NCBI GenBank assembly: GCA_965249175.1
Contig: OZ252227.1
Location: 3,844,001-3,908,000 of the forward strand
Direction of reading: 5' to 3'
Source of the DNA: CAZYFH01 sp965249175
GTDB taxonomy: Bacteria; Acidobacteriota; Vicinamibacteria; Vicinamibacterales; UBA8438
Length of the DNA stretch: 64,000 bases
In this document: piece by piece, positions 51,513-59,471 of the stretch
How positions within the stretch are numbered: the first letter of the stretch is position 1
How the letters are laid out: every line of letters begins with the position of its first letter
Made by a program: the position numbers and the translations under genes
The notes under the pieces: model-generated
What the model saw: only the letters and a program-made list of their open reading frames with translations
Database searches by the model: none
Told to the model about the DNA's origin: nothing

Positions 51513-52844
51513 GGCGCTTCAGGAATTCGGGTGGGCAAGAGTGTGTGCTTCATCCGGGTACAGGTCCAGGCGTCCGAGGTGGAAGTAGATGGCCTGGCGG
51601 AACCGCTCCCGGCTGCGAAAGCCCGCGGCTTGTTTCTTGATCCACTGGATGCGTGAGTTGATGGCCTCGGCGGTCGCGTTCGTGATGCCGCTGATGATGG
51701 CGTTGATGACCCCGTCGAAATGTCGTCGGACGGTCCGTGCGGCGCGGATCATGGGTGCCAGGCGCGAGCGTGCCATCCAGGCGAGTACCTCCTTCAACGC
51801 CCGCTCCGCCCGTTTGGGTTGGCGAAACGCGAAGGCGTCCATAAACGTTTCCTTGATGGCCCAGGCTCGGGCGACCTTGAGGTTGCTGGACTTGAGCTGC
51901 GTCAGCTCGGCCGTCTGCGCCCGCGACATGTTCCAGGGATTCATGAGGAAGAGATGCCGCGTGCCCTTGAGGCGCTCGTCGTGTTGCTCTAGCAGCGTTT
52001 TGTGCTCTTCACGCCGGACCTTGTTCACCGCATCGCCCAACAGGCTGGCGAGGTGGTACTTGTCGAAGACAATCCGCTCGTGCGCGGCCGGCCCCAACGC
52101 CCGGGTGACCGCGCTCAGGTAGGCGCCCGACATGTCCATCGCGACCGCCTCGATGCGGGCCCGTTCCGAGGCGGTGAGCGGGTCGAAGAAGCCGCTGAGC
52201 GACTCCGCCGAGCGGCCGTCCGAGACGAACAGGACCGCCGCCCGCCCGGGATCACACACAACCGTCACGTACTCATGCCGCTGCTGGAACGAGGTCTCAT
52301 CAACGCCCACGACCTTGGGCACCGAGAGCTGACGGCGGGCGAGACCGCGGGCCACCGCGCGCTCCATGATGCCCGCCACCTGGTCCCAGCTCAGGGCGAG
52401 CAGCTCGGCGACGGCTTTTATACTGGCGTGCTGCAGCCATTCGATGACCAGACACTCGAAGAGGGCGGTGAAGCGAGACCGGGGGGCCGCCCAGGGCACC
52501 TTCAGCTGTCTGATCCCATGCGACGGACATTCGATTCGAGGAATCTCCCCCACGAGCATGGTCTTGTATTGCATCGTGTCAAGGTGTCGCCACGACCGCG
52601 TCCGGGTGTCGTGGCGCGGGCAGGGCTCACTACACTCCGGGCACGGCGTCGATGCATCCGGCCTGAGGGCCACAAACACCTGCACCGAGTGGTCTTGCAT
52701 CGAGATGTCCACCTCGACGACTTCCCATGGTGGTTCGAGTCCGAGAAGCTGGGCATACAAGTCACGGTCCTGCATGCCGGGATGCTACATCTACTCACGC
52801 CCACCCTCGATGGCGTCGTCCGCCACCCAAAAGCCGGAAGAGCC
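51513..52844 (-). mobile_element. ISL3-family insertion sequence (IS-c) with 8-bp target duplication
   Basis: Terminal inverted repeats of about 24 bp (right end GGCTCTTCCGGCTTTTGGGT on the minus strand; left end GGCGCTTCAGGAATTCGGGT) are flanked by TGTTTGCT at 51505-51512 and 52845-52852. One transposase is inside. Confidence 0.92.
51519..52775 (-). CDS. ISL3-family transposase
   Basis: The 418-residue product has an N-terminal zinc-finger-like segment (CPECSEPCPRHDTRTRSWRHLD and CPSHG), a helix-turn-helix region (LALSWDQVAGIMERAVARGL), GVDETSFQQRHEYVTVVCD with the first Asp, DMSGAYLSAVTRALGPAAHERIVFDKYHL with the second, and NATAEAINSRIQWIKKQAAGFRSRERF carrying the Glu. All are ISL3 marks. 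It is intact. Confidence 0.93.
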   Translation of the reverse strand: MQDRDLYAQLLGLEPPWEVVEVDISMQDHSVQVFVALRPDASTPCPECSEPCPRHDTRTRSWRHLDTMQYKTMLVGEIPRIECPSHGIRQLKVPWAAPRSRFTALFECLVIEWLQHASIKAVAELLALSWDQVAGIMERAVARGLARRQLSVPKVVGVDETSFQQRHEYVTVVCDPGRAAVLFVSDGRSAESLSGFFDPLTASERARIEAVAMDMSGAYLSAVTRALGPAAHERIVFDKYHLASLLGDAVNKVRREEHKTLLEQHDERLKGTRHLFLMNPWNMSRAQTAELTQLKSSNLKVARAWAIKETFMDAFAFRQPKRAERALKEVLAWMARSRLAPMIRAARTVRRHFDGVINAIISGITNATAEAINSRIQWIKKQAAGFRSRERFRQAIYFHLGRLDLYPDEAHTLAHPNS

Positions 52845-53301
52845 TGTTTGCTCGAAGCAGTTATTGATGGCGTTAACTTGCTTTCCGTCAGCCCTCTCAA
52901 CGAAGTGGCCGTAATTCCCGGGTTCATCCTCTAGGTATTCCTCGGCTTCGTCATCGCCTTCGGCGAGTCTTCTGAGCTTGTTTATCCGGCCTGGCACTTC
53001 GTTCTTCGGGAGAATATGGTGTGGCTTACCTGTCGCTTCGTTGATACGTAGTCCTTCGACAACGCCGTCAACCCAGCGGAGTCTGTGATTCAGAACGCGT
53101 TCGATGAGAACCTGGTAGGTGTCGGAATCGATTCTCGTCATGAGTTCCTTCCTCGTTGAAGTGCGTCCGAATCGCTGCTGGACACTCTGCCGACTCAATC
53201 CTGGGTTTCTGTAATCGCCGGTTTATGTCGCCCTGCTGCCGCTAACCACCGGGAAATAGTCTGCGTGCAACACAGTGCGAGACACCGTACGGCACCCTAC
53301 A

Positions 53302-53480
53302 TCACATCCGGAACCAATGCGAGAACTTCGTAAAGAACGCGCGGTTCGCCTGCTCGAACTGGCTCCACAGGCAGAGCACCGCATCGGTCATGTTGTTGGT
53401 AGTGGTCGTCGTAGCCGACGAAGAACACGGTGCCGGAGCCGACCCGGTAGGGCGCGAGGAGCGTTCCCGCCAATTACCTC
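53302..53480 (-). pseudogene. Remnant of a DUF5916-type outer-membrane protein 3' end
   Basis: On the minus strand this reads YRVGSGTVFFVGYDDHYQQ, shifts frame, and ends QFEQANRAFFTKFSHWFRM-stop. The intact gene at 56403 ends YRVNSGTVFFVGYDDHYQQ...QFQQTNRAFFSKISYLFRM. It is therefore a leftover of a duplicated relative, with one frameshift and some lost codons. Between 53142 and 53301 nothing else was recognised. Confidence 0.82.
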
Positions 53481-53508
53481 ACAGACACAGGCGGGATCAC
53501 CCGCTCCC

Positions 53509-55248
53509 CTACCGGCCGTCCTGCTCGGCGTCACGCGCCCGCGCACCGCTCAGAATGTTGCGCATGCCGTAGTTACCCTCGTGGCACGCATACTCGACGA
53601 GCTCGTACTGGCTCTCGTCCAGATCCCAGCGGAACATCGCCGTCCAGGGCTGGGTCCACACCGTCGGGTCGTCGACCGTGAACCGGTACTCGAGGGTGCC
53701 CGGGCCAATCCGTGTGTAGCGCTCGACGAGCGTCATCTCCTTGCTCGACCCTTGAACGGGCGCGCCGCCGTTGAAGTTGGTCGACTCGACCACCAGCGTG
53801 TTGCCGTCCCACCGCCCCTGCGAGTGGCCGAGATACGACGTGACGGCTGGCCCGACCCGTGGACGGGGCTCGGTCGGAATGACCCGTGTCTCGTGCACCA
53901 TCTCGCGTGTGATCGCGACATATCCGGGTCCCTGCACGATCTGAAGGCCGTTGTTGTAGCCACCCGGCGTGGGAATGAGACCCCGCGTGATACAGCGAAC
54001 CCATGTCGACATGTCCGCCGGCCCCGCTGGAGGACTGTCCGCGCGGCGCACTCGCGCTTCGGCGGCAGCGGCCGCGAGCTCTTGGCCTCGCGCCGTCCGC
54101 GCAGGCAGCCGGCCGTCGGGCGGATCGATCACCATGGCGATCTGCGTGGAGACGCCCTTCCTGCCGTATCCGAGCGTCGTGTCGCGCCACTCGCGCTCGT
54201 AGCCCCAGATGCCGCCGAGGAGCCGTCCCTCGTGTCGCGCGACTGCCTCCTCGGCCGTCAGCTCGCCCGCCGCCGGGACGTCGTCGGTCCGCTGGAACGG
54301 AATGCCGACCGCCGAGCTGCTGGTCCAGACGCCCTGCACGTCGGGCTCGCCCCATGGGGTGCGCGGCGCGTCGTATGGTCCCAGCGCGTCGGTGGTCAGA
54401 ATGGCCGCGCCGAGGTCCACCTCGGTGCCGGCGAAGCCGGTTTCAACGACCGCGACACGGACGTTGTCCGGGCCGGCGAGAAAGGCGCGCTTCGCCGCGG
54501 TGCGGCCGCCTTCCGGCACGGCCGGCTCGCGCTCGAAGGTCACGTCGTGGCGACGGAGATCCGCAGCGGCGGTGTCGAGGTCTTCGACAACGAACCCCAC
54601 GTGATCGATCGCGCGTTCCACGGTGGTCCCGGGCTCGCCCTCCGGGTAGGCGGACACGAGGAACCAGACGTCGTCGAACCGCAGACCATCGAGACGCCCT
54701 TTCAGGCTGGCCGGCTCGCCGCCCAACACGTCGCGGTACCACGCGAGCGTGGCGTCGGGGTCGCTGGCGCTGAGGTGCACGTGGTGGAATCCGAGGGTGT
54801 CGAGGTCCTCCACCAACTCGATCCGGGTGCCCCAGGGATCGAAGACGAAGCCGAGCTTGAAGAGGCCAGGCACGTCACGCAGCGTCGAGCCGTCGGCATT
54901 CCGTTGCAGACGGACGCCGGACCCGCGGACACCAACCGCCTCGAGCTCGGCCATCTTCGCCGTCAGGTCGCGAAAGGAGAATCCGATGTGGTCGACGCCC
55001 GTACCCTGGCTGCCGCCCATCGTCGGTTGCGGGACGAAGACGACCTCGACCCCGTAGCAGTCCGCGGCGTCGGTACGGTCGGCGATGGCCTCGCAGTCCA
55101 TATGCTCGGCGTACCACGCGACCGCGCGCGACGGACTCGCCGCCGTGATGTGCACGTGATGGTAGTCGGCCGCGCGGGCCAGACCCGGAGTGGCAAGCGC
55201 CACTGCGGCACTACTGGCGAGAACGAATCGGTTCCACGTCATGTTCAT
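53509..55248 (-). CDS. Secreted fusion protein: two VOC domains plus Acidobacteria-type C-terminal domain
   Basis: The 579-residue product has a signal peptide (SSAAVALATPGLARAA). Residues about 28-150 and 152-275 are two vicinal-oxygen-chelate (glyoxalase/dioxygenase-like) domains: YHHVHITAASPSRAVAWYAEHM...VDHIGFSFRDL and FHHVHLSASDPDATLAWYRDVLGG...IDHVGFVVEDL. His and Glu metal ligands look kept (HVHI, IELVE). From about 300 the rest is a domain ending WTQPWTAMFRWDLDESQYELVEYACHEGNYGMRNILSGAR that is common as a separate protein in soil Acidobacteriota. The fusion gives a secreted dioxygenase-like enzyme. The substrate is unknown. Confidence 0.7.
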   Translation of the reverse strand: MNMTWNRFVLASSAAVALATPGLARAADYHHVHITAASPSRAVAWYAEHMDCEAIADRTDAADCYGVEVVFVPQPTMGGSQGTGVDHIGFSFRDLTAKMAELEAVGVRGSGVRLQRNADGSTLRDVPGLFKLGFVFDPWGTRIELVEDLDTLGFHHVHLSASDPDATLAWYRDVLGGEPASLKGRLDGLRFDDVWFLVSAYPEGEPGTTVERAIDHVGFVVEDLDTAAADLRRHDVTFEREPAVPEGGRTAAKRAFLAGPDNVRVAVVETGFAGTEVDLGAAILTTDALGPYDAPRTPWGEPDVQGVWTSSSAVGIPFQRTDDVPAAGELTAEEAVARHEGRLLGGIWGYEREWRDTTLGYGRKGVSTQIAMVIDPPDGRLPARTARGQELAAAAAEARVRRADSPPAGPADMSTWVRCITRGLIPTPGGYNNGLQIVQGPGYVAITREMVHETRVIPTEPRPRVGPAVTSYLGHSQGRWDGNTLVVESTNFNGGAPVQGSSKEMTLVERYTRIGPGTLEYRFTVDDPTVWTQPWTAMFRWDLDESQYELVEYACHEGNYGMRNILSGARARDAEQDGR

Positions 55249-55327
55249 GGCTACCCCCTGATGCGACGATGCGGACTTGATTATAGGAAGGAAACACCGC
55301 CACCGGGTAACCGCGCGTCTCCCGCCG

Positions 55328-56299
55328 TCAGCCGTCGCACGCAGGCATCGTGATGACGATTCTGCCGATCTGTCTGGCGTCCAGGAATCGCTTCATTGCT
55401 TCCGGCAGCTGATCGAGCGGGTACGGCCCATCGACGACAGGCGTCAACTTGCCGGTCTCGAAGAGCTCGGCCATCTCGACCAGCCCGCCGTTCGGCTCCA
55501 GGATGCGCAATTGGATGTTCCTGTTGCTGATCCGGGAGATGAGCCCACCGAGCAGGCCAATCTGGAGCATTCGGACACTCGTGCCGCCGATTGTCACGTA
55601 GGTCCCGCCAGGTTTGAGTACGCGCACAAAGGCGAAGGGAGAGCGCTTGGTTCTGACGTCGAGGATCAGGTCGTAGCGTTTGCCGGCGCGCGCGACGTCT
55701 GTCTCGCGATAGTCGATCGTGTGATCGCATCCCAGCGACCGGAGCATGGCGAGCTTCTCGCCGCTGTCGACGCCCGTGACCTCGACGCCGTCTGCCTTGG
55801 CAAGCTGTAGGGCGATCGGACCGACGCCTCCGCCGGCACCGTTGATCAAGATCTCCTGACCCGACTGGAGCCGGCCCCTGGCGTAGAGCCCCTGCCAGGC
55901 CAGGGTCGCGCCGTGAGGAATCGCGGCGGCCTCGACGAACGACAGGACCGAAGGCTTGGGACGTAGGGCCTCTGCTTTCGGACAGACGTACTCCGCATAC
56001 GCGCCGAAGCCACAGGCGTGGACATCGCCGTACACGGCGTCACCTGGCGCGAAGCTCGTGACGTCCTTTCCCGTCGCCTCGACCACTCCCGCGACGTCGC
56101 AGCCGGCGATCTGCACACTCGGTTTGAACCAACCAAAAAGAGGCCGCAGGGAGGGGGGCGGACCCACGACGAACCCGATGTCCCAGTCGTTCACGGACGA
56201 TGCATGGACGCGGACCAGCACCGCGTCATCGCCAGGCACTGGCTTGGGGACCTCCGTCAGCTCAGGCGATCCGTATTCGGTTTGGACGATGGCTTTCAT
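55328..56299 (-). CDS. Zinc-free MDR quinone oxidoreductase/reductase
   Basis: The 323-residue product starts MKAIVQTEYGSPELTEVPKP. The NADPH site is INGAGGGVGPIALQLAKADG, with VTGVDSGEKLAMLRSLG following. No zinc ligands of alcohol dehydrogenases are visible, which points to the quinone-oxidoreductase branch of the medium-chain dehydrogenase superfamily. It is a stand-alone gene between the VOC fusion gene and the large barrel gene. Confidence 0.87.
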   Translation of the reverse strand: MKAIVQTEYGSPELTEVPKPVPGDDAVLVRVHASSVNDWDIGFVVGPPPSLRPLFGWFKPSVQIAGCDVAGVVEATGKDVTSFAPGDAVYGDVHACGFGAYAEYVCPKAEALRPKPSVLSFVEAAAIPHGATLAWQGLYARGRLQSGQEILINGAGGGVGPIALQLAKADGVEVTGVDSGEKLAMLRSLGCDHTIDYRETDVARAGKRYDLILDVRTKRSPFAFVRVLKPGGTYVTIGGTSVRMLQIGLLGGLISRISNRNIQLRILEPNGGLVEMAELFETGKLTPVVDGPYPLDQLPEAMKRFLDARQIGRIVITMPACDG

Positions 56300-56402
56300 C
56301 GGATTCTCGGTGCCGACTACCCTCTTCGACGATGCCCGCTCCAGGCGCCTGAGAGCGTCCCTGCCAGACCTCGGTTGCGATGTCGCGGGCGTGCCGCGGC
56401 GG

Positions 56403-59400
56403 CTACATCCGAAACAGATACGAGATCTTCGAAAAAAACGCGCGGTTCGTCTGCTGGAACTGGCTGCCGGGGTAAAGGGTCGCGTCGATCAGGTGGCCCT
56501 GCTGGTAGTGATCGTCGTAGCCGACGAAGAACACGGTACCGGAGTTGACGCGGTAGGTCGCGAGAAAGTTCACCGCGAGCTGCGTGGTGAACGCGTTGTA
56601 CTCAAGGATGTTGCGGATCGAGAGCCGGTTGGTGAATTGGTACGTGGTCAGGGCCCGCCCGATCTTCACGTCGAAGATCTGATCGTTCGAGAACGGGTCG
56701 CGAAAGCGGCTCGAGATGAACAGCAGGTCGGCGTTGAGGCGAGATATCGGTCGGACCGTGGCGAAGATGGTCGCGTTGACCGACCTGCCAAGGAACGGCG
56801 CGTCGCTGAAGAAGACCTGGTCGCCCCAGTTGAACATCGTTCCCATGGCGACCTTGCGGCTGGCGTTCACGCCGCCACCGACGAAATAGGTGGTCTTGTA
56901 GAACTCGTGGCCGAGGAACCGCTCCATGTCGCGGTTGAGATTGCTGGTGATGATGATCCCGTTTTGGAGACCGGCTTGCAGACCGACGCTGGTCTGCTCG
57001 TCTTGCAGCAGACCGGCGAAGTCGTAGTTGCGACTGTAGCTGACTCTCGGTCCCCAGTTGATCAGCAAGTTGTTCGGCCACCAGCGATAGGAGACATTGG
57101 CCCGCGCCGTGCGCGTATCGACGCGCCGCACGAACCCCGTATCGGTCCGGAACTCGGGGTCGATGGTGTCGATCGACGCCGAGTAGGCGAGGTTGCGCCC
57201 TCGCCGGTCGTACCGAAGATGGAACGTCGGCCCCGAAAGCTCGGCGCCTTCCTGGTCGCGATGCTGGGAGGCGGCGTATTCGAAGCTGAGTGAGGACGCC
57301 CGCGTGAGACGCAATCGACCGTCGATGCCCGCGACACGGCTGAAGCCGTCCAGGAACTCCCGGTCTGTGGCAATCACGCCGACATACGACTCGGCGTACA
57401 AATCGTACCGCGCGCGACCGATGAACGTCGTCGCCGTCGTGCCGAACGCGGGGTCGCTCCGGTCGTCGAGCCGTCCGGGCGCCTCGTCGTCGGCCACCAG
57501 CACGCCGACGGTCGTCTTCCCAACCTTCCCGGTGAGCTTGGCTCCATAGCGCGGATCGCCCAGGGTCCGCGTATGCACGAGGTTGACCTGGCCGGGGACG
57601 CGGAAAATCTCCTGCCCTTCGAGGAAGAACGGCCGCAGCTCGGGGAAGAACAACGGGAATCGCTGATTCACTTCGATCTGCGGCGAGTCGGACTCGATCT
57701 GCGAGAAGTCGGGGTTGTAGGTGAAATCGAACGTCATATTTGGGGTCACCCCGTACTTGACGTTCATCGCGGCCTCGGGCTGCGTCTCCTCGACGAGACC
57801 TCGGCTGCCGGTGTCAAGCTCGCCGTATCGGATCGCGGTGGCGGTCGGCAGGAACTCGAGGTTGCGACTGGTCGACAGGTTCGTCAAACCGTCGAGCAGA
57901 CCCATCTGCGTCAGAAACCCCGCCACGTCGCGGGACACCGGCGCCCAGACGTCGGTCTCATCCTTGCTGGGAATCGTCCGCACGATCTGGAACCCCCACC
58001 GGTGCGACTCGCTGCCGCGCCGCGTCGGATACCGCAGGCTCTTGAACGGGATCGCCATCTCGGCCGTCCAGCCATCGTCGACGAGGGTGCCGCCGGAGTC
58101 GAAGAGCGCGTCCCACGTGGAGTCGCCGCGCGGGGTACCCCCTGTCGACATCGCCAGCATGGCCCCGAAGCCACCCGCGATGGCCCCCATGCCTCCGCCG
58201 CCGCCGCGCCCTGGCCCTCCGCCACCACCGCCGCCCATCGACCCGGACCGCGAGTCCAGGATGGAATCCCCTTGCACGCCGTAGCCGTTCACCGAAAAGA
58301 CGTACGCCCGTTGCTGGTCGAGAAAGGTGTCGAAGAACACCGAGACCGTATCGTCCGCGAACGTACGGTCCCGATCGCTCCGGTTCGCGCGGATGTGGAC
58401 CGGGTCGGTGTAGTGGGCGTAGACGCCGACGTAGAGGTTGTTGCTGTCGTAGGCGAGGTAGACCTCGGTTTGCTCGGAGGCCGGCGCTCCGTCCAGCGGC
58501 TGCTGCTGCACGAACTCGGTAATACGGGTGGCGTCCTGCCAGATGGCGTCGTCGAGCCGGCCATCGACGCGCGGGGGGACCGATGCGCGCATCGCGCTCA
58601 CGCGCGGCCGGCCAGTCAGAATCCCTGCTTCGCTCGCGATCCCGAACCCACCCGGCCCCCTGCCCGCTCGCGGCGCGGCCGCGGGTCCACGGCCGGACGG
58701 GGCGCGGGACGCGGTTGATTCACCCACGACAATACCGCCGCTCACGCCTTCAAGCGGCTGAGGTGCCGACCCGCTGCCGTCCAGTAGCAGGCCGCCAGGT
58801 GCCGACACGGCGGGAGAGGACGGGCGCGCGCGACCTGTCGGTCGCCGCGCGGCCCGCATGTCGACGGCGGCCCCACCGAGACCGGACATGAGCTCCGTGA
58901 CGATGCGATCCTGCAAGTCAAAGATGTCTTCGAGACCGCCGTCCGCCTTGACGGTGCGCAGCGCCACCCCCGACGCGACGTCGACGAGCCGCGCGGTGAT
59001 CCGCAGCTGGCCGCTGACCCGCTGATAGCCACCCGCCACGACCCAGCGTGCCCCGAGGCGTTGGGCTCGGGCGACCGCGGCGTCACCGGCGTCCACTTGG
59101 ACGACAGCCGGAGCGGTCGTCCCTGATTCCGACCCGGTCTGGAGCACCGACAGCCCGATCGCCTGCAGGTCGGCCCGCAGCGTCTCGGCGATTCCGGCGC
59201 CGATCCAGTCATCCGCCGCCGCGCCTGAGATGTTGGTGAACGGCACCACGACGACGGATTCGGCCGGCGTCGCAGCCGCGGCCGGCGGGGCGGCAGACTG
59301 GGCTGGCGGAGCCGGCAGACGGAGGGTCTCCACCTCGCCCGCGGTCCCAGACGCGGCGAGCGCCAAGAGGCCTCCGAACGCGAGGGCTCCGAGTCCCCAG

Positions 59401-59414
59401 TGTGTCAGTCGCAT
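56403..59414 (-). CDS. DUF5916 outer-membrane protein with TolB/FlgO-like N-terminal domain
   Basis: The ATG at 59414 opens a signal peptide (LGALAFGGLLALAASGTAG). Residues about 45-180 look like a TolB-N/FlgO-type domain (VVVVPFTNISGAAADDWIGAGIAETL...QRVSGQLRITARLVDVASG). A Pro/Ala/Gly linker is followed by a CBM9-like sugar-binding domain (RVDGRLDDAIWQDATRITEF...YLAYDSNNLYVGVYA) from about 275 and the DUF5916 barrel to residue 1003, ending in Leu-Phe-Arg-Met. Such proteins are thought to bind or pass carbohydrate across the outer membrane. The N-terminal domain is not seen on the second copy. A relative's remnant lies at 53302. Confidence 0.82.
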   Translation of the reverse strand: MRLTHWGLGALAFGGLLALAASGTAGEVETLRLPAPPAQSAAPPAAAATPAESVVVVPFTNISGAAADDWIGAGIAETLRADLQAIGLSVLQTGSESGTTAPAVVQVDAGDAAVARAQRLGARWVVAGGYQRVSGQLRITARLVDVASGVALRTVKADGGLEDIFDLQDRIVTELMSGLGGAAVDMRAARRPTGRARPSSPAVSAPGGLLLDGSGSAPQPLEGVSGGIVVGESTASRAPSGRGPAAAPRAGRGPGGFGIASEAGILTGRPRVSAMRASVPPRVDGRLDDAIWQDATRITEFVQQQPLDGAPASEQTEVYLAYDSNNLYVGVYAHYTDPVHIRANRSDRDRTFADDTVSVFFDTFLDQQRAYVFSVNGYGVQGDSILDSRSGSMGGGGGGGPGRGGGGGMGAIAGGFGAMLAMSTGGTPRGDSTWDALFDSGGTLVDDGWTAEMAIPFKSLRYPTRRGSESHRWGFQIVRTIPSKDETDVWAPVSRDVAGFLTQMGLLDGLTNLSTSRNLEFLPTATAIRYGELDTGSRGLVEETQPEAAMNVKYGVTPNMTFDFTYNPDFSQIESDSPQIEVNQRFPLFFPELRPFFLEGQEIFRVPGQVNLVHTRTLGDPRYGAKLTGKVGKTTVGVLVADDEAPGRLDDRSDPAFGTTATTFIGRARYDLYAESYVGVIATDREFLDGFSRVAGIDGRLRLTRASSLSFEYAASQHRDQEGAELSGPTFHLRYDRRGRNLAYSASIDTIDPEFRTDTGFVRRVDTRTARANVSYRWWPNNLLINWGPRVSYSRNYDFAGLLQDEQTSVGLQAGLQNGIIITSNLNRDMERFLGHEFYKTTYFVGGGVNASRKVAMGTMFNWGDQVFFSDAPFLGRSVNATIFATVRPISRLNADLLFISSRFRDPFSNDQIFDVKIGRALTTYQFTNRLSIRNILEYNAFTTQLAVNFLATYRVNSGTVFFVGYDDHYQQGHLIDATLYPGSQFQQTNRAFFSKISYLFRM

Positions 59415-59471
59415 TGCAGTACTAACCGATGAGCGTACCCGATCCCGCCGCAAGCGGTCGCGCATCCAAGA

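Larger units (their letters stand above)
51208..53141 (-). pseudogene. 197-codon orphan gene interrupted by ISL3-type element
   Basis: Part 1 is 53141-52845 (ATG with AGGAAGGA ribosome site; MTRIDSDTYQVLIERVLNHRLRWVDGVVEGL...) and part 2 is 51504-51208 (RPRKGIWEQKRRLNPEAMDAIMQGIRHLL...). Joined across the 8-bp target duplication TGTTTGCT they give one frame of 197 residues with no shift. The protein is charged, helical and Glu/Lys-rich, with no family recognised. Codons look less GC-rich than neighbours, which fits transfer. It is convergent to the isoprenoid-synthase-like gene. Confidence 0.85.

Noticed and set aside
53275..55353. A 692-codon plus-strand frame opposite the VOC fusion gene
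   Set aside because: Composition is that of an antisense shadow, and the minus strand has a signal peptide and two VOC domains.
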